Origin: an uncultured Clostridia bacterium
GTDB lineage: Bacteria; Bacillota; Clostridia; Lachnospirales; Lachnospiraceae
DNA length: 32,688 bases
Assembly: GCA_946620335.1 (NCBI GenBank)
Contig: CAMONF010000216.1
Span: 1-32,688, forward strand
Reading direction: 5' to 3'
This document shows, piece after piece, positions 7,950-15,531 of the stretch. Numbering within the stretch: position 1 is the stretch's first letter; every line of letters begins with the position of its first letter. Both the position numbers and the translations under genes were made by a program. The notes beneath the pieces are model-generated. The model saw only the letters and a program-made list of their open reading frames with translations. It did not search any database and was not told the origin of the DNA.

Positions 7950-8972
7950 TCACCTCCGGCCGGGCTCGCTGTCCGATTCTCTCACCACGCTGTGGGCCCG
8001 AATGTAATCGATGATCTCGTCAAGGGTCGTAAAGGCCACCGCCACATAGGAATCCGCCGCGCCATAGTAGATGGCGATCCTGCCGGTATCCGGATCATGG
8101 ATCGTGGCGCAGGGGAAGCAGACGTTGGGCACGAAGCCCCGCTCCTCATACCACTCCTCCGGCGTCAGCAGGAAGGTGCTGCAGCGGGCCAGTACTTTGG
8201 ATGGCTCGTCGATATCCAGCAGAGCGCCACCGATGGAGTAGACCAGGCCGTTGCAGGTGCCGGTGACCCCGTGGTAAAAGAGGAGCCAGCCCTCGGAGGT
8301 CTCGATGGGCGCCGCGCCGCCGCCGATCTTCACGGACTCCCACCACTCCGGGCTCTTGCCCATGACGTGGCGGTGGCGGCCCCAGTACACCAGGTCCGGG
8401 CTCTCGGAAATGTAGATATCGCCGAAGGGAGTATGACCGCTGTCCGAAGGTCTGGACAGAAGGCGGTAGGTCCCATTGATCTTCCTCGGGAAGAGGACTG
8501 CGTTACGGTTAAAGGGCAGGAAGGGGTTCTCCATCCTGGTAAAGACCTTGAAGTCCTTGGTCCAGGCCATGCCGATGGCCGCGCCGTAGGCGTCCTGGCA
8601 CCAGATCAGGTAGTAGGTATCCTCGATCCGGACCAGGCGGGGGTCGTAGGCGTAAAGGGGCATGAATTCATTTCCCGCCTCATCCCGGAAAATGATCCTG
8701 TCCGGGGAGAAAGTCCAATCAAGTCCGTTCTTGGAACGGCCCAGGTAAATGAAGGGGATTCCGTCCGTCTGCTCGGCCCGGAATACGCCGATGTAGCCGT
8801 CCTTATAGGGCATGACGGCGCTGTTGAAGATCCGCGCCACGCCCGGGATGGGATTTCTGCGGATGATGGGGTTTTCGGTATAACGCCAGACGGGGATGGC
8901 GCCGCAATCTGCGGGCTTGTCCTGCCAGGGCATATTGGGGACAGCCGGGCTGCCCAGAATCTGATATTTCAT
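7950..8972 (-). CDS. GH130 beta-1,4-mannooligosaccharide phosphorylase (RaMP2-like)
   Basis: GH130 enzymes cleave the non-reducing mannose of beta-mannosides with phosphate, giving alpha-Man-1-P. This 340-residue protein has the five-bladed propeller signatures: NPIIRRNPIPGVARIFNSAV near residue 30, FRAEQTDG, YAYDPRLVRIEDTYYLIW holding the expected general-acid Asp, and GAAPIETSEGWLLFYHGV. The shorter length compared with its neighbour fits the subfamily acting on mannooligosaccharides rather than mannosyl-glucose; that assignment is from length and motif memory. The ATG at 8970-8972 is chosen because AGGAG lies 9 bases upstream; an in-frame upstream ATG at 8997-8999 overlaps that site. It is expected to be cytoplasmic, with no signal peptide. 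Confidence 0.9.
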   Translation of the reverse strand: MKYQILGSPAVPNMPWQDKPADCGAIPVWRYTENPIIRRNPIPGVARIFNSAVMPYKDGYIGVFRAEQTDGIPFIYLGRSKNGLDWTFSPDRIIFRDEAGNEFMPLYAYDPRLVRIEDTYYLIWCQDAYGAAIGMAWTKDFKVFTRMENPFLPFNRNAVLFPRKINGTYRLLSRPSDSGHTPFGDIYISESPDLVYWGRHRHVMGKSPEWWESVKIGGGAAPIETSEGWLLFYHGVTGTCNGLVYSIGGALLDIDEPSKVLARCSTFLLTPEEWYEERGFVPNVCFPCATIHDPDTGRIAIYYGAADSYVAVAFTTLDEIIDYIRAHSVVRESDSEPGRR

Positions 8973-9063
8973 ATAAATGAACTCCTTCCTGAGATTCATC
9001 CGATAAAGTCAATGCCAGGGCCTTGGCTCTGCATTTTGATTCGAGATCGTGTAAAAGTAAAAG

Positions 9064-9174
9064 GCTGCCTGCCGGTTTTGTGACCGGAACCGATCGGGCC
9101 GGATCGCCAAAGTCAGACCGAAGGCAGCACTGGTTTGATTGTCAAAGAGACGTACATTCCTTAAGGAATGCATG
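9064..9174. other. Structured spacer between the two GH130 genes
   Basis: The 205-base spacer holds several potential stems. 9064-9070 can pair with 9122-9128 (GCTGCCT with AGGCAGC), with a small CCGGT/ACCGG hairpin inside. On the minus strand this is followed by CTTTTACTTTT. A perfect 16-bp palindrome (CATTCCTTAAGGAATG) lies at about 9156-9171, immediately 3' of the upstream GH130 gene. It could act as a weak terminator or RNA processing site that sets different levels of the two phosphorylases. No gene is visible. Confidence 0.45.
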
Positions 9175-9177
9175 TAT

Positions 9178-10350
9178 TCACTTTTCCCTGAGAAGCTCCA
9201 GGTTCCGGCTGATAAGGTCGCACCGCTGCCGCACGCACAGGACGCTCCTGCCCGGATCCGCCGGCGTGTTGAAAATGTAATCCTCCAGCCGCTCGAGGCT
9301 GGTCTCCGCCACATGGACCCTGGTATCGCTGGAAGCGTAATAGAGCAGGATCCTGCCGCTCTCCTCGCAGATCGCGCCGTTCGAGAAAACGACGTTGGAT
9401 ACGTCGCCGACCCGCTCCCCTTCGCGGGGCCCGAGCAGGAGCCCGCCGGGCTCTGCGATCACGACGGAGGGATCTTCCAAAGATGTGGCGTAGGCGTAAA
9501 GGACATATCTGAGGCCAGCTGCCGTCATTCTGACGCCGTGGGCGATGTGGAGCCAGCCCTTCTTCCCGCGGATGGGCACCGTGCACTCGCCGTTCTTCGC
9601 CTCCGTGATCTGGTGATAGCGCCGCCGGCTCAGGATCTTCTCCTCGTCGATCACCGCATTAGTGATGTCCTCCGCGAGGCCGAAGCCGATGCCGCCGCCC
9701 GAGCCGGTGTCGATGAAGCTGTCCATGGGGCGGGTGTAGAAGGCGTACTTGCCGTCCACAAACTCCGGATGCAGGACCACGTTCCGCTGCTGGGGAGACC
9801 GCTTGGTCACCAGGTTGGGCAGGCGCTCCCAGTTCTTGAGATCCTTGGTCCGCACGATACCGGCCGCCGCCACAGCCGCGGAGAGGTCATTCACCGTCGT
9901 GTCCTTGCTCTCGGAGCAGAAGACGCCGTAGATCCAGCCGTCCTCATGGGCGGTGAGACGCATGTCGTAGACGTTGACCTCCTCCGGGCACACATCGTCA
10001 AAGAGAATGGGATAGTCCGTGAAACGGAATCCGTCGACGCCGTTGTCGCTCTCCGCGATGCCGAAGAAGGACTTGCGGTCATTTCCTTCGATCCGGGCCA
10101 CCAGGCAGTACTTGCCGTTGAAGTAGATAGCGCCCGAGTTCAGGACCGCGTTGATGCCCAGTCTCTCCTCGAAGTTGGGATTGGTCTCCGCGTTCAGGTC
10201 GTACCGCCAGGTGAGCGGGACATGCTCCCGGGTCAGGACGGGATGCTCGTACCGTTCAAAAATGCCGTTGTAGAACTCTGTCTTCCGGTTCTTCGCGGCC
10301 AGGAGCTGCTCCTGCTTGGCCGCCTCCTCATAGTACTTTTTGTGGATCAC
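9178..10350 (-). CDS. GH130 4-O-beta-D-mannosyl-D-glucose phosphorylase (RaMP1/MGP-like)
   Basis: This second GH130 phosphorylase has 390 residues, the length of the mannosyl-glucose phosphorylase subfamily (EC 2.4.1.281), which converts Man-beta-1,4-Glc and phosphate to Man-1-P and glucose. Visible blocks are HPVLTREHVPLTWRYDLN near residue 35, NAVLNSGAIYFNGKYCLVARIEG, VYDMRLTAHEDGWIYGVF with the presumed acid Asp, and GKKGWLHIAHGVR. It starts with GTG (10348-10350) behind a strong GGAGG 8 bases away. Together with the upstream 2-epimerase it gives the mannobiose to mannosyl-glucose to Man-1-P plus glucose route known from Ruminococcus albus and Bacteroides fragilis. Subfamily assignment rests on length and motifs. 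Confidence 0.9.
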   Translation of the reverse strand: MIHKKYYEEAAKQEQLLAAKNRKTEFYNGIFERYEHPVLTREHVPLTWRYDLNAETNPNFEERLGINAVLNSGAIYFNGKYCLVARIEGNDRKSFFGIAESDNGVDGFRFTDYPILFDDVCPEEVNVYDMRLTAHEDGWIYGVFCSESKDTTVNDLSAAVAAAGIVRTKDLKNWERLPNLVTKRSPQQRNVVLHPEFVDGKYAFYTRPMDSFIDTGSGGGIGFGLAEDITNAVIDEEKILSRRRYHQITEAKNGECTVPIRGKKGWLHIAHGVRMTAAGLRYVLYAYATSLEDPSVVIAEPGGLLLGPREGERVGDVSNVVFSNGAICEESGRILLYYASSDTRVHVAETSLERLEDYIFNTPADPGRSVLCVRQRCDLISRNLELLREK

Positions 10351-10489
10351 AGACTTTTCCTCCTTGCTTTATTGGTAGACTGGTTTGAAAGCGGTCTGCC
10401 GCGGAACACCCGTGGGCCTGCTTTTATAAGGATCGAGTCGCTGCCGCTCCGTCATGGCATCAGTCGGAAACAGGCGCGCGGATTGGCGT

Positions 10490-11722
10490 TTACAGATCGC
10501 CCTTCAGGCGGTCCATCACTTCAAAGCACATCCGGCCGTTGTGGTAGGGGCATTTCCAGGGCTCGACGATAGGCTTGTCCGTGGGGGCGAAGCTCTCAGT
10601 CAGGTCCCAGAACCACTCTGACCCCTCCCGGGGATCCACAAAGTTCCGCCGGATAAAGTCCCAGGTCCTCCCGGCCCCATCCAGGTATTCCGTCTTCTCC
10701 GGATTCTTTCCATAGGCGTTCAGAAAACCGACGACTGTCTCCGCCTGGACCCACCAGACCCGGCCCGGGGCAGGTCTTCCATTTTCAAATTCAGTCACGA
10801 CGCTGTCCCGCATGAAAGCCTTCTCATAGACCGCGCGGGCCATGACAGCCGTCGCATCGTGGATCTCCCTGGAAATGACAGCCGCGCACTGCTTTTCCTC
10901 TTCCGAGGAGGCCCCCGCCGTCAGCACGTCCGCCGCCCGGTCGGCCAGCCAGGAGCTCTCAATGTCGTGGCCGGAGGACCAGAGGTCGATCAGGGACTTC
11001 CACTCGTGGTCGAAGAAGACCTCCACGCGCTCTTTGGCAGGATTCCACATTCTGTCCGTAAAGATCCGGCAGACACCGGAGAGGGCCTGCCACACGGCCC
11101 GGCGGTCGCTCTCCCGCTCCGCCATCTTCTTCTCCGTCAGTACGCGGAGGAGCTCCGTGTAGGCCTCCATCACGTGGAGGTGGGTATTCATGGAACGGGC
11201 GGCTTCCACGCCGTTTTCCGACAGCTTCTCGTTGGAGGACGGCCTGAAGCGCCGGTCAAAGGCCTCGAGGTAGCCGCCCTCATCCTTCATCTTATCTTCA
11301 ATAAGATGAAAGAGGTCCAGCGCTCTCATCAGCGCTTCCGGATCACCGGAAACGTCAAAGTAGGAGGAAAGTGCGTAAATGGCAAAGGCCTGATTGTAGG
11401 TGTGCTTGATGGTATCCGATGGCTCTCCCCGGAAGGTGACGGACCAGTAAATGCCGCCGTATTCCCGGTCAAAGCAGTGGTCCCGGAGGAATTCATAGCC
11501 GCAGCGGGCCTTGGCAAGGAGCATGGGATCTCCCAGGGCCCGGTAGGCACCCGAGAAGAACCAGGTGATCCGGCTCATCAGGATGCAGCCCTTGTCCGCT
11601 TCCCTGTCCGTGGCGAGTCCTCGATCCACATAGCCGTAAAAGCCGCCGTTCTCCTCATCCTGGAGTCCTGCCCAGAAGGGGATCAGCTTTTCCTTAAGAT
11701 GCGCTTCGATTTCGGTTCTCAT
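10490..11722 (-). CDS. Cellobiose/mannobiose 2-epimerase
   Basis: This member of the N-acylglucosamine 2-epimerase superfamily, with an (alpha/alpha)6 barrel, epimerises C2 of the reducing-end sugar in beta-1,4 disaccharides. In this operon that would be mannobiose to mannosyl-glucose. The protein has 410 residues. Family blocks with the expected active-site His residues are IKHTYNQAFAIYAL, MNTHLHVMEAYTELL, SSGHDIESSWL and KCPYHNGRMCFEVMDRL; WWVQAETVVGFLNAY is also present. The ATG at 11720-11722 is preferred over the one five codons upstream because AGGAGGTG sits just before it. Placement directly upstream of the mannosyl-glucose phosphorylase favours this over GlcNAc epimerase activity. Confidence 0.92.
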   Translation of the reverse strand: MRTEIEAHLKEKLIPFWAGLQDEENGGFYGYVDRGLATDREADKGCILMSRITWFFSGAYRALGDPMLLAKARCGYEFLRDHCFDREYGGIYWSVTFRGEPSDTIKHTYNQAFAIYALSSYFDVSGDPEALMRALDLFHLIEDKMKDEGGYLEAFDRRFRPSSNEKLSENGVEAARSMNTHLHVMEAYTELLRVLTEKKMAERESDRRAVWQALSGVCRIFTDRMWNPAKERVEVFFDHEWKSLIDLWSSGHDIESSWLADRAADVLTAGASSEEEKQCAAVISREIHDATAVMARAVYEKAFMRDSVVTEFENGRPAPGRVWWVQAETVVGFLNAYGKNPEKTEYLDGAGRTWDFIRRNFVDPREGSEWFWDLTESFAPTDKPIVEPWKCPYHNGRMCFEVMDRLKGDL

Positions 11723-11746
11723 TTTCACCTCCTGCATCAGGCTGGG

Positions 11747-11787
11747 GCAGCAGATCCTATTTCCCTCATTTCATAGCAATCTGCTGC
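11747..11787. other. Intercistronic hairpin between permease and epimerase genes
   Basis: A 9-bp stem (11747-11755 with 11779-11787, GCAGCAGAT with ATCTGCTGC) lies in the 86-base gap after the second permease gene. Its T-run is on the plus strand, where no gene needs a terminator. On the coding strand it is therefore better read as an mRNA structure between transporter and enzyme genes. Confidence 0.45.
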
Positions 11788-11808
11788 TCCGTTTTTTGGT
11801 GCTGTCTG

Positions 11809-12687
11809 TCAGCCCTTGACAGCCCCGGCGGCCACGCCGCTGTAGATCTGGTTCTGAAGCGCGATGAACACGATCAGGGCCGGAAGAAGCGACATGATGA
11901 CGCCGGCGCAGATCATATTGTACTGGCTGCCCAGAGGGCCTGTGAATGTGTAGAGCGAGGTCGCCACTGTGCAGAGCGCCCGCTTGTCCTGGAGGTAAAG
12001 GTTGGCGCAGTAGTACTCGTTGTATACGCCGACGCCCTTCAGGATCAGGTTGGTAACGATGGCCGGCTTAAGGAGCGGCAGGAGGATGGAGTAGAAGATC
12101 CTGAAGTAGGAAGCTCCGTCCATGAAGGCGCTCTCGTCGAGGGAGACCGGCAGGTTCTCGAAGTACTGGATGTAAATGTAGATGGACATGACGTCCGTGC
12201 CGCACATCATGATGATGTAACCGTACATGGTATTCACCAGATGGAGGTTGGTCATGATCTCATAGACGACGACCTGCATCGCGATACCGGGGAGCAGGGC
12301 CGCGAAGGTGAACATGTTCCTGATCAGGGCGTTGCCCGGGAACTTGAACCGGTTCAGGACGTAGGCCAGCTGGGTACCGATGATGATAGAGCCGAGGAGG
12401 ACAAAGACCAGGATGATCAGGGAATTGCGGAAAGCTGTTCCCATGTTGGCGGTCTTGAAGGCCTCCAGGTAGTTGGAGAAGTTAAGCCAGTTGGCCGGGG
12501 GCGTCATGACGTTGGTCGTCTGATACTCCTCCGGCGTCTTGGCGGCCGTGATCACGCAGGAGACGATCGGCAGGATGGCGATGAAGCTGCAGAGGATCAC
12601 GGAGGCGTACTTGATGATTTCCCAGATGATGGTCCCGGCGCTGTAGTGGTGCCTGACTTTCGCTGCTGTGGTCTTTGCCATGGTCAT
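11809..12687 (-). CDS. CUT1 sugar ABC transporter permease (MalG type)
   Basis: This is one of two inner-membrane permeases of a carbohydrate ABC importer. Its 292 residues include about six hydrophobic segments, starting with YASVILCSFIAILPIVSCVI near residue 27. The EAA loop ESAFMDGASYFRIFYSILLP, near residue 190, contacts the ATPase. The C-terminal LIVFIALQNQIYSGVAAGAVKG is typical of MalG-type proteins. It overlaps the upstream permease gene by ATGA, which implies coupled translation. A second in-frame ATG (12679-12681) has better spacing from the GGAGG and may be the true start. The ATPase is not encoded in the window and is probably a shared MsmK-type protein elsewhere. Confidence 0.93.
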   Translation of the reverse strand: MTMAKTTAAKVRHHYSAGTIIWEIIKYASVILCSFIAILPIVSCVITAAKTPEEYQTTNVMTPPANWLNFSNYLEAFKTANMGTAFRNSLIILVFVLLGSIIIGTQLAYVLNRFKFPGNALIRNMFTFAALLPGIAMQVVVYEIMTNLHLVNTMYGYIIMMCGTDVMSIYIYIQYFENLPVSLDESAFMDGASYFRIFYSILLPLLKPAIVTNLILKGVGVYNEYYCANLYLQDKRALCTVATSLYTFTGPLGSQYNMICAGVIMSLLPALIVFIALQNQIYSGVAAGAVKG

Positions 12688-13661
12688 GCCCCTCCTTTCG
12701 CTTTCCTGGCCGCGGCCTTCTGGGCCTTCTTCCTCGCCCTGGCGACGTCCGCCGACTCATCGTCGGTGTCCGCATTCCGGAAGATGTACTTAAAGAGGGC
12801 ATCCTGGACGAACTTGGCGACGATGATGACGAAGAGCAGGAAGACAGCCATGGCGCTGGCCAGACCGACCTTCTGGCTGGTGTGGGCGATATCGTTCATG
12901 ACGACGAAGAAGGTGCCCGTTCCATTGGCGCCGGATGTGATGACATACGGCGGCTCGAAGGCGGAGAGGGAGCCGGTGATGGAGAGAATGATGTTCAATG
13001 TGACGATGGTCTTGATGGACGGGAGAATAATGTGGCGGAAGGTCTGCCACTTGTTGGCGCCGTCCAGCGAAGCCGCTTCATAGAGGGTGTCGTCCACCGA
13101 CATCATGGCGCCCAGGAAGAGGACCATGTTGGATCCCATGTAACGCCAGATGGAGGTGAATACCAGCGACCAGTTGTTGATCTTCTGGTCCTTGAGCCAG
13201 TAAGGCAGGTTCTCCAGGTCGAAACCGATGACCTGCAGGACGGTGTCCAGAACAAAGCCTCTGGTGTAGAAGAATTTGAAAATGAAACCAATGGCGATGC
13301 CGTTGATCAGGTAGGGGAAGAAAATGAAGCCCTTCCAGAGGTTTTCCCCTTTGACCTTAAAGCAGAAGATGGTGGCCAGGTAGAGGGCAAGCGCCACCTG
13401 CACGACAGAGCCCACCATGTAGTAGAGAGAAAGCAGGAGGGTCCGGATAATGTCCGGTCTGGTGAAGACCTGGACGTAGTTCCTCCAGCCGACGAATTTT
13501 CTCGGTCCGATATACTTCATATTATAAAAGCTGTACCGGATCATTTCAAGGAAGGGGTAATACGTAAAGAGAATGAGCAGGAAGAGCGGCACGATGGTGA
13601 AGGCGATGATGACCTGCAGCTGCTTTTTCTTCCTTGCATTCCAGCCTTTTGATATTTCCAT
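12684..13661 (-). CDS. CUT1 sugar ABC transporter permease (MalF type)
   Basis: This 325-residue permease partners the MalG-type protein. It has the opening hydrophobic segment VIIAFTIVPLFLLILFTYYPFLEMI, a typical MalF-type periplasmic and membrane pattern, and the EAA loop LYEAASLDGANKWQTFRHIILP near residue 215. The C-terminus is an unusual Ala/Lys/Arg-rich cytoplasmic tail (RARKKAQKAAARKAKGGA). The gene is separated from the binding-protein gene by palindromic element c, so it is likely expressed at a lower level than the binding protein, as its stoichiometry would require. The substrate is inferred from neighbours to be beta-mannooligosaccharide. Confidence 0.93.
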   Translation of the reverse strand: MEISKGWNARKKKQLQVIIAFTIVPLFLLILFTYYPFLEMIRYSFYNMKYIGPRKFVGWRNYVQVFTRPDIIRTLLLSLYYMVGSVVQVALALYLATIFCFKVKGENLWKGFIFFPYLINGIAIGFIFKFFYTRGFVLDTVLQVIGFDLENLPYWLKDQKINNWSLVFTSIWRYMGSNMVLFLGAMMSVDDTLYEAASLDGANKWQTFRHIILPSIKTIVTLNIILSITGSLSAFEPPYVITSGANGTGTFFVVMNDIAHTSQKVGLASAMAVFLLFVIIVAKFVQDALFKYIFRNADTDDESADVARARKKAQKAAARKAKGGA

Positions 13662-13689
13662 AAGTCACTCCTTGCTGATTGCTTTAAAA

Positions 13690-13775
13690 TGGGAATGAGA
13701 GACGGTGGGAATGAGGGACGGTTCCTTTTCCCATTTTTAAAAGAAAATGGGAAAAGGAACCGTCCCTCATTCCCA
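13690..13775. repeat. REP-like inverted repeat with an extra partial unit (element c)
   Basis: Perfect 32-bp arms at 13706-13737 and 13744-13775 surround a 6-base spacer. The arms carry the same AGGGACGGTTCC core as elements b, d and e, but with GAATGAGGG where those have GAATCAGGG. On its left a 16-base near-copy of the arm start (13690-13705) is duplicated in tandem. It lies 11 bases after the binding-protein stop and before the permease genes. Confidence 0.92.
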
Positions 13776-13786
13776 ATTTCCCCCCA

Positions 13787-15253
13787 TCAATAGAGGATCT
13801 CAACTCCATTCAATTCCTGGGCATCCGTCCACTTGGCGTTCCAGTCCTCCATGATCTCGTCGAAAGTCATGTCGCCGTTGGAGGCGTGCTCAACGATGGC
13901 CTGGACCTTCTTGTCGCCGCCGCTGTTGAAGTTCAGCTCGGAGTCGGCGTTCAGGGTGGACATCAGGTCCTCCTCACCTTCCAGAGCCGGATCGTCGGAG
14001 ACATAGTCGATGCCTTCGAAGGCTGCGTAGAGCTCAGGATAATCATTGTCGGCTGTGGAGATCGGGATGCCTGCCTCGTTGAAGGAGAAGCCGGACTTCT
14101 CGGTCATCCACTTGACGAAGATCAGGGCTGCCAGCTTGTTGTCGTCGCTGGAGGAGTTGTTGATGGCGAAGGCGTAGTCAGGGCCTGCGGAGGCATACTG
14201 CTTGCCGCCCACGGTGATCGGGAAGCTCATGTAGCCGATATCCTCGGGGTGGTCGCCTGCTGCCTGCATCTGGGAGTAAGCCCAGCTGCCGAGGACCATG
14301 GTGCCGATCTCGCCACGGTTGATCATGCCCTTGCAGCCTTCCCAGTCGGTGGTGGTGTAGTCGTCTTCTGTCAGGCCTTCCGCGACTGCGTCATAGAGGA
14401 CCTTGTAGATGTTGTAAGCGCCGCTGCCGTCGCCCGGATCGGAGAAGGGGTTGGCGGTGTGGGCCAGCTTCTGGTTGGTGTAGGCGGAATCGCCTGTGGC
14501 TGTGCCGCCGATGTAGGCATCCCATGCGCCCATGGTCCAGCCGGCTGCATAGTTGGTGTAGAGCGGGATCGCGTCAGTCTTTTCCTTGATCAGCTTGAGG
14601 TCAGCGATGAACTCTTCTCCGGTCTTGGGCAGCTCTGTGATGCCGGCCTGCTCAAAGACCTTCTTGTTGTAGAGGACGCCCTGGGCATTGGCTGTGCTCG
14701 GAATACCGTAGACAACGCCGCCGTACTGGGAATTGGCCACGAAGCGGACCAGGGAGGAAACCTCCTCAAGGCTTCCCAGAGGCATGAAGTAGTCGGCGTA
14801 CTGGGAGCTGTCGATGGCCGGGATCATCATGACGTCGCCCCAGTCACCGCCCTGCAGACGAAGCAGGGAGTCCTGCGCGTAATCCGTGATACCTTCGATA
14901 TCGACTTCGATGCCGGGATAGGTCTCATGGAAAGCATCCAGGTATTCAGCCCAGGATGTGCCCGGATAGCTGTCCTGCAGCATGTCAGTTCTGTGGTTCA
15001 GCACCTTGATGGTGGCTGTCAGGTCCGTTCCGGTCTCGCCCAGAACAACAGATGCATAGGTGAGCGCGCCGTCCGCTGCCTCGGTTTCGCCGGCGGCCTC
15101 ACCGCCCTCGGCCTCAGCAGTCGCCTCAGCTGCCCCGGCGGAATCGGCCGGAGCATCGGCCGTCCCCGATGAGCTCCCTGAGCCGCATCCTGCCAAAGTG
15201 CCCAGCACCATGACCGCTGCGAGTCCAAGCGACATAAGTTTTCTTCCCTTCAT
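13787..15253 (-). CDS. Extracellular sugar-binding lipoprotein of a CUT1 ABC transporter
   Basis: This lipid-anchored solute-binding protein captures the oligosaccharide for import. It has 488 residues. The signal peptide MKGRKLMSLGLAAVMVLG ends in the lipobox LAGC, with the lipidated Cys near residue 23, followed by an Ala/Glu/Gly-rich linker. The family 1 binding-protein body includes YPGIEVDIEGITDYAQDSLL, a GVVYGIPSTANAQGVLYNKKVFEQAG hinge segment, and GEIGTMVLGSWAYSQM. I chose the ATG at 15251-15253, since AAAGGAGG is 5 bases upstream; the longer frame to 15346 runs into the promoter and operator. It is the first gene of the operon behind a near-consensus promoter. Substrate specificity is inferred from the enzymes downstream. 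Confidence 0.95.
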   Translation of the reverse strand: MKGRKLMSLGLAAVMVLGTLAGCGSGSSSGTADAPADSAGAAEATAEAEGGEAAGETEAADGALTYASVVLGETGTDLTATIKVLNHRTDMLQDSYPGTSWAEYLDAFHETYPGIEVDIEGITDYAQDSLLRLQGGDWGDVMMIPAIDSSQYADYFMPLGSLEEVSSLVRFVANSQYGGVVYGIPSTANAQGVLYNKKVFEQAGITELPKTGEEFIADLKLIKEKTDAIPLYTNYAAGWTMGAWDAYIGGTATGDSAYTNQKLAHTANPFSDPGDGSGAYNIYKVLYDAVAEGLTEDDYTTTDWEGCKGMINRGEIGTMVLGSWAYSQMQAAGDHPEDIGYMSFPITVGGKQYASAGPDYAFAINNSSSDDNKLAALIFVKWMTEKSGFSFNEAGIPISTADNDYPELYAAFEGIDYVSDDPALEGEEDLMSTLNADSELNFNSGGDKKVQAIVEHASNGDMTFDEIMEDWNAKWTDAQELNGVEILY

Positions 15254-15324
15254 AAATGCCTCCTTTTCTGTATAATTGCTATAGCTGCTACGATTTCCGG
15301 GAGCTGAAGTCCTGTTACTTTCAA

Positions 15325-15336
15325 CAAACCGGATTG
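15325..15336 (-). promoter_or_regulatory. Candidate LacI-family operator at the start of the sugar operon
   Basis: The minus strand reads CAATCCGGTTTG, a 12-bp palindrome with one mismatched pair and a central CCGG, the layout usual for LacI-family operators (central CG). It sits about 6-17 bases downstream of the -10 hexamer, over the expected transcription start, where a repressor would block initiation. Three lacI genes lie immediately upstream. Confidence 0.5.
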
Positions 15337-15341
15337 AGACT

Positions 15342-15370
15342 ATCATAGTAATTTAAGTTTAGTTTGTCAA
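15342..15370 (-). promoter_or_regulatory. Near-consensus sigma-A promoter of the sugar operon
   Basis: Minus-strand TTGACA (15365-15370) and TATGAT (15342-15347) have a 17-base spacer. This is the best promoter in the window and lies about 90 bases upstream of the binding-protein start. AT-rich repeats just upstream (15371-15430) could raise its strength. Confidence 0.82.
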
Positions 15371-15381
15371 TTTATTAAACC

Positions 15382-15419
15382 TAATTTTAGCCTAATTTAG
15401 CCTACTTAAATTTAGCTTA
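15382..15419 (-). promoter_or_regulatory. Phased AT-rich GGCTAA repeats upstream of the sugar promoter
   Basis: On the minus strand three related blocks (AAGCTAAATTT, AGGCTAAATTA, AGGCTAAAATTA) lie at intervals of about 11-16 bases directly upstream of the -35 hexamer. The same TAGGCTAATT block occurs in front of the lacI genes at 18747-18756. The blocks could be an UP-element-like tract or sites for a shared regulator. Confidence 0.4.
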
Positions 15420-15438
15420 ATTTAATTATGAGGGAGAG

Positions 15439-15521
15439 AAAATGGGAATCAGGGACGGTTCCTTTTCCCACTTTTCATAAAATGAAAAGTGGGAAAAGGA
15501 ACCGTCCCTGATTCCCATTTT
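15439..15521. repeat. 83-bp perfect palindrome (element d)
   Basis: Perfect 40-bp arms at 15439-15478 and 15482-15521 surround an AAA spacer. The arms match element e exactly, and the whole element equals element e in inverted orientation. It lies 10 bases after the stop of the last lacI gene. On the minus strand it starts with AAAA and ends with TTTT, as a bidirectional intrinsic terminator would. Confidence 0.95.
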
Positions 15522-15531
15522 TTTCACCCCT

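Noticed and set aside
6504..9083. A very long plus-strand open frame (about 859 codons), with other long ones at 3439-5067, 18791-20062 and 23981-25447
   Set aside because: They lie opposite clear minus-strand genes with intact family motifs. They show no recognisable domains or ribosome binding sites and result from the strong third-position GC bias of the coding strand.
10378..10396. A cre-like catabolite repression site (TTTGAAAGCGGTCTGC) between the epimerase and GH130 genes
   Set aside because: The left half fits but the right half lacks the needed CA end, and the site is internal to the operon with no promoter next to it.
11747..11795. A plus-strand intrinsic terminator (stem followed by TTTTTT)
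   Set aside because: No plus-strand gene needs terminating there, so I kept it only as an intercistronic hairpin of the minus-strand operon.
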